Assembly: GCF_036884655.1 (NCBI RefSeq) | Contig: NC_088344.1 | Span: 32,693,001-32,757,000, forward strand | DNA from: Musa acuminata AAA Group | Taxonomy: Eukaryota > Streptophyta > Magnoliopsida > Zingiberales > Musaceae | Length of the DNA stretch: 64,000 nucleotides | Direction: 5' to 3' | In this document: positions 59,604 to 64,000 of the stretch, piece after piece | Layout of the letters: every line of letters starts with the position of its first letter | Numbering within the stretch: position 1 is the first letter of the stretch | Position numbers and translations under genes: made by a program | The notes under the pieces: generated by a model | What the model saw: only the letters and a program-made list of their open reading frames with translations | Told to the model about the DNA's origin: nothing | The model's database searches: none

Positions 59604-59794
59604 AAGGGAATTATTTTTTTTTTAAATACAGAACAATATAACTAATACACTCTTTTAAGATAAGCTATACAACAAATATAGATAAATAAAATAAAAAAAT
59701 ATTTTTACTCAATAATATTAGAGTCTAAAGTTAGTCTATACAAGAGATTAATGACTTGATAATCGAGTATCATACGACTAGATTAATGTGAAGA

Positions 59795-59819
59795 TGCGGT
59801 GAGCGTGGATCGAACACGC

Positions 59820-59862
<43 letters not shown>

Positions 59863-59867
59863 CCCGC
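59795..59867 (-). tRNA. tRNA-Phe(GAA), intact body, terminator lost
   Basis: All 73 bases are standard, but the 3' flank is CTTCACATTAATC instead of a T run; the next run of four or more T lies roughly 90 bases on. A longer 3' trailer is therefore expected if it is transcribed. Duplicate of 56474, which has two changes. Confidence 0.85.
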
Positions 59868-60466
59868 AAGGGAATCATTTTTAATTAAAGTACAGAACAA
59901 TATAACTAATACACTTTTTTAAGATAAGTTATACAACAAATATAGATAAATAAAATAAAAAAATATTTTTACTCAATAATGATAGTGTCTAAAGTCAGTC
60001 GATACAAGAGATTAATAACTTGATAATCGAGTATCATGCGACTAGATTAATATATGTAAGAGTCAGACACGAAAGAAGATGTCAATGTGGAGATAAAACT
60101 TCAAAACGAAAATCACGAGCGATCGATGTACCTCTAAGGTACTCTTGAAGTACCTATAAGAGAGAACAGTATCATATTTTTCTAACTCGATTCTTTTTTT
60201 GCATAAGACGGTATAAGTTTTGAAATGATTTTGCAGAGATCAAATAAGTGACAAGAGAGAAAACAATGTGAAGATTTTTGATCCCTTTCTTACTCTCTCA
60301 ATTATTCCATGGCCGGTGGGTATTAGATGAACCGATATAACTAATAAAGATAAATGAAAAATTCAGAGGTAAAGCCTTTCATGAAAAGGGGCAACACATA
60401 AAGATAGAATTGTGCTATAATACAATTCATGTAAAAGGCATGTATTCGTGACATTAATAGCAAAAA

Positions 60467-60539
60467 TGCAATAATCGTAGATCAAACACACGACCTTTAG
60501 ATTTTCAATCTGATAATTTCCCAACTATGCTATCCAAGC
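60467..60539 (-). pseudogene. tRNA-Phe-derived, class B, newer subtype
   Basis: 73 bases colinear, class-B changes. Confidence 0.65.
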
Positions 60540-60771
60540 TAGATTATCCATTTTATTTCAAGTACATAACAATATTACTAATACTCTCTTTTGAGGTAGG
60601 TTATACAACTAATAAAGATAAATATAATAAAAAAAAGATTTTCTTGAATAATATTTGTGTCAAAAGTTAGTCGATACATGAGATTAATGACCTGATAATC
60701 GAGTATGATGCGACCAGATTAATGTGAAGATCAATGTATGAGAGAACAGTATCATATTTTTCAAACTAAAA

Positions 60772-60796
60772 TGCGGTGAGCGTGGATCGAACACGC

Positions 60797-60839
<43 letters not shown>

Positions 60840-60844
60840 CCCGC
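60772..60844 (-). tRNA. tRNA-Phe(GAA), intact
   Basis: Base-for-base standard sequence with T4 terminator. Duplicate of 54128 (block offset about 6,644 bp). Confidence 0.93.
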
Positions 60845-61443
60845 AAGGTAATCATTTTTAATTAAAGTATAGAATAATATAAATAATACACTCTTTTAAG
60901 ATAAGTTATACAACAAATATAGATAAATAAAATAAAAAAATATTTTTACTCAATAATGATAGTGTCTAAAGTCAGTCGATACAAGAGATTAATGACTTGA
61001 TAATTGAATATCATGCAACTAGATTAATGTATGTAGGAGTAAGACACGAAAGAAGATGTCAATGTGGAGATAAAACTTCAAAACGAAAATCACGAGCGAT
61101 CGATGTACCTCTAAGGTACTCTTGAAGTACCTATAAGAGAGACCAGTATCATATTTTTCTAACTCGATTCCTTTTTTTGCATAAGACGGTATAAGTTTTG
61201 AAATGATTTTGCAGAGATCAAATAAGTGACAAGAGAGAAAACAATGTGAAGATTTTTGATCCCTTTCTTACTCTCTCAATTATTCCATGGCCGGTGGGTA
61301 TTAGATGAACCGATATAACTAATAAAGATAAATGAAAAATTCAGAGGTAAAGCCTTTGATGAAAAGGGCAACACATAAAGATAGAATTGTGCTATAATAC
61401 AATTCATGTAAAAGGCATGTATTCGTGACATTAATAGCAAAAA

Positions 61444-61516
61444 TGCAATAATCGTAGATCAAACACACGACCTTTATATTTTCAATCTGATAATTTCCCA
61501 ACTATGCTATCCAAGC
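61444..61516 (-). pseudogene. tRNA-Phe-derived, class B, newer subtype
   Basis: 73 bases; extra change in the anticodon stem 3' side (AATATAAAG). Confidence 0.65.
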
Positions 61517-61758
61517 TAGATTATCCATTTTATTTCAAGTACATAACAATATTACTAATACTCTCTTTTGAGGTAGGTTATACAACTAATAAAGATAAAT
61601 ATAATAAAAAAAGATTTTTTTGAATAATATTTGTGTCAAAAAGTAGTCGATACATGAGAATAATGACCTGATAATCGAGTATGATGCGACCAGATTAATG
61701 TGAAGATCAATGTATGAGAGAACAGTATCATATTTTTCAAACTAAAATGCAACTAAAA

Positions 61759-61792
61759 TGCAGTGAGCATGGATCGAACACGCGACCTTCAA

Positions 61793-61826
<34 letters not shown>

Positions 61827-61831
61827 CCCGC
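61759..61831 (-). tRNA. tRNA-Phe(GAA), class A, variant that still folds
   Basis: Three transitions (C40T, C63T, C70T), all leaving G-T pairs; promoter boxes and T4 terminator intact. Possibly functional. Confidence 0.6.
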
Positions 61832-62428
61832 AAGGAAATTATTTTTAATTAAAGTACAAAATAATATAAATAATACACTCTTTTAAGATAAGTTATACAA
61901 CAAATATAGATAAATAAAATTAAAAAATATTTTTACTCAATAATGATAGTGTCTAAAGTCAGTCGATACAAGAGATTAATAACTTGATAATCGAGTATCA
62001 TGCGACTAGATTAATGTATGTAGGAGTCAGACACGAAAGAAGATGTCAATGTGGAGATAAAACTTCAAAACGAAAATCACGAGTGATCGATGTACCTCTA
62101 AGGTACTCTTGAAGTACATATAAGAGAGAATAGTATCATATTTTTCTAAATCGATTCTTTTTTTGCATAAGACGGTATAAGTTTTGAAATGATTTTGCAG
62201 AGATCAAATAAGTGACGAGAGAAAACAATGTGAAGATTTTTGATCCCTTTCTTACTCTCTCAATTATTCCATGGCCAGTGGGTATTAGATAAACCGATAT
62301 AACTAATAAAGATAAATGAAAAATTCAGAGGTAAAGCCTTTGATGAAAAGGGGCAACACATAAAGATAGAATTGTGCTATAATACAATTCATGTAAAAGG
62401 CATGTATTCGTGACATCAATAGCAAAAA

Positions 62429-62501
62429 TGCAATAAGCGTAGATCAAACACACGACCTTTAGATTTTCAATCTGATAATTTCCCAACTATGCTATCCAAG
62501 C
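62429..62501 (-). pseudogene. tRNA-Phe-derived, class B, newer subtype
   Basis: 73 bases; duplicate of 58130 (offset 4,299 bp). Confidence 0.65.
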
Positions 62502-62732
62502 TAGATTATCCATTTTATTTCAAGTACATAACAATATTACTAATACTCTCTTTTGAGGTAGGTTATACAACTAATAAAGAAAAATATAATAAAAAAAGAT
62601 TTTCTTGAATAATATTTGTGTCAAAAGTTAGTCGATACATGAGATTAATGACCGGATAATCGAGTATGATGTGACCAGATTAATGTGAAGATCAATGTAT
62701 GAGAGAATAGTATAATATTTTTCAAACTAAAA

Positions 62733-62757
62733 TGCGGTGAGCGTGGATCAAACATGC

Positions 62758-62800
<43 letters not shown>

Positions 62801-62805
62801 CCAGC
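62733..62805 (-). pseudogene. tRNA-Phe(GAA), class A, near-intact
   Basis: G3T, G51A and C56T: one acceptor mismatch, one T-stem mismatch and a damaged box B. Confidence 0.6.
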
Positions 62806-63402
62806 AAGGTTATTATTTTTAATTAAAGTACAGAATAATATAACTAATAAGCTCTTTTAAGATAAGTTACACAACAAATATAGATAAATAAAATAAAAAA
62901 ATATTTTTACTCAATAATGATAGTGTCTAAAGTCAGTCGATACAAGAGATTAATAACTTGATAATCGAGTATCATGTGACTAGATTAATATATGTAAGAG
63001 TCAGACACGAAAGAAGATGTCAATGTGGAGATAAAACTTCAAAACGAAAATCACGAGCGATCGATGTACCTCTGAGGTACTCTTGAAGTACCTATAAGAA
63101 AGAACAGTATCATATTTTTCTAACTCGATTCTTTTTTTGCATAAGACGGTATAAGTTTTGAAATGATTTTGCAAAGATCAAATAAGTGACGAGAGAAAAC
63201 AATGTGAAGATTTTTGATCCCTTTCTTACTCTCTCAATTATTCCATGGCCGGTGGGTATTAGATGAACCGATATAAGTAATAAAGATAAATGAAAAATTC
63301 TGAGGTAAAGCCTTTGATGATAAGGGGCAACACATAAAGATAGAATTGTGCTATAATACAATTCATGTAAACGGCATGTATTCGTGACATCAATAGCACA
63401 AA

Positions 63403-63475
63403 TGCAATAAGCGTAGATCAAACACACGACCTTTAGATTTTCAATCTGATAATTTCCCAACTATGCTATCCAAGC
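63403..63475 (-). pseudogene. tRNA-Phe-derived, class B, last in window
   Basis: 73 bases, newer subtype. The class-A copy expected about 300 bp further right is missing: spacer words GATTAATGTGA and GGGAATTATT are joined directly at about 63660. Confidence 0.65.
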
Positions 63476-64000
63476 TAGATTATCCATTTTATTTCAAGTA
63501 CATAACAATATTACTAATACTCTCTTTTGAGGTAGGTTATACAACTAATAAAGATAAATATAATAAAAAAAAGATTTTCTTGAATAATATTTGTGTCAAA
63601 AGTTAGTCGATACATGAGATTAATGACCTGATAATCGAGTATGATGCGACCAGATTAATGTGAGGGAATTATTTTTAATTAAAGTACAGAACAATATAAC
63701 TAATACACTCTTTTAAGATAAGTTATACAACAAATATAGATAAATAAAATAAACAAATATTTTTACTCAATAATGATAGTGTCTAAAGTCAGTCGATACA
63801 AGAGACTAATAACTTGATAATTGAGTATCATGCAACTAGATTAATGTATGTAGGAGTAAGACACGAAAGAAGATGTCAATGTGGAGATAAAACTTCAAAA
63901 CGAAAATCACGAACGATCGATGTACCTCTAAGGTACTCTTCAAGTACCTATAAGAGAGAACAGTATCATATTTTTCTAACTCGATTCTTTTTTTCAATAA

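Larger units (their letters stand above)
36345..64000 (-). repeat. Tandem tRNA-Phe array (continues beyond the window)
   Basis: Head-to-tail repeats on the minus strand. Left part (36976-39809): five copies about 670-715 bp apart. From about 40.3 kb a dimeric unit of about 975 bp appears: class-A tRNA, about 670 bp to class-B tRNA, about 300 bp to the next A. Spacer landmarks: GTTATACAACGAATA, TAGTGTCTAAAGTTAGTCGATAC, GAGCGATCGATGTAC, CTAACTCGATTCTTTT, ATTCCATGGCTGGTGGGTAT, AGAATTGTGCTATAATAC. Intact tRNAs cluster at 53-61 kb while the left edge is decayed, the pattern expected when unequal exchange homogenises the interior. Small frames of up to 94-116 codons recur once per unit but are only the spacer and class-B tRNA read through. 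Confidence 0.95.

Noticed and set aside
41071..63460. A recurring family of 60-116-codon frames on the minus strand (MGNYQ...CLIYAYCIFAIDVTNTC-type), once per array unit
   Set aside because: They are the class-B tRNA and its spacer read as protein. Starts, stops and frames vary with each indel, lengths do not hold, and no codon-level conservation is visible beyond the DNA repeat itself.
36976..63475. Regularly spaced repeats resembling a CRISPR array
   Set aside because: Repeats are 73-base tRNA sequences with spacers of 300-670 bases that are themselves repeated. The genome is a plant.
36976..63475. Transfer of plastid or mitochondrial tRNA-Phe as the source of the array
   Set aside because: The acceptor GCGGGGA and T arm GCGTG/CACGC match the nuclear-encoded plant cytosolic tRNA-Phe, not the organellar types, and no other organelle sequence is nearby.
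36345..64000. tRNA-derived SINE family
   Set aside because: SINEs have a tRNA-related head, a body and a poly-A or T tail with target-site duplications at dispersed sites. Here all copies are head-to-tail in one orientation with continuous shared spacers.

Overview
The window is nuclear DNA of a flowering plant. The evidence is two intron-containing CC-NB-LRR (CNL) resistance genes, a plant-type C2H2 zinc-finger repressor with QALGGH fingers and a C-terminal DLN-type EAR motif, Sirevirus-type Ty1/copia elements, and many nuclear-type tRNA-Phe(GAA) sequences. The lack of TIR-type NLRs and the style of the CNLs and LTRs suggest a monocot, perhaps Zingiberales (banana relatives). That placement is a low-confidence impression.

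Layout. 1-9542 is nested copia material on the minus strand: the leader and 5' LTR of one element (1-2316), then a gag-only, pol-less Sirevirus-like element (2317-8531), then an older LTR fragment (8532-9542). 9543-25129 is an NLR cluster on the plus strand: a truncated CC stub (11065), intact NLR1 (11889-15552), an RNase H-like relic (18071-18306, minus), intact NLR2 (18500-22394), and a decayed NLR3 that has lost its NB-ARC (22961-24069). 25130-37048 is a large inverted duplication centred near 28.4 kb. Its left arm holds a broken tRNA-Phe, an NLR promoter, an NLR CC stub and a dead zinc-finger copy. Its right arm holds the same items in mirror order: the live zinc-finger gene (28690-29916, minus), three tandem copies of a roughly 1.7-2.2 kb unit each ending in an NLR CC stub, an NLR-type promoter, and then tRNA-Phe.

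36345-64000 (running off the window) is a tandem array on the minus strand in which I count 31 class-A tRNA-Phe copies and 22 more decayed class-B copies. Five class-A copies match the standard plant cytosolic tRNA-Phe(GAA) at every base (53157, 54128, 58434, 59795, 60772) and a few others are nearly intact. The left edge is built of monomers of about 690 bp. Further right the array is a dimeric repeat of about 975 bp (A plus B), with later multi-unit duplications.

Main inference. The array spacer just 5' of each tRNA resembles the promoter of the CNL genes. The order tRNA-Phe, about 0.5 kb, NLR promoter, NLR CC exon is seen twice in decayed form (25130-25893 plus; 37048-36260 minus). The array therefore looks like runaway amplification of the upstream region of a dead NLR gene that carried a tRNA-Phe gene. 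All alignments were made by eye, so no percentages are given.
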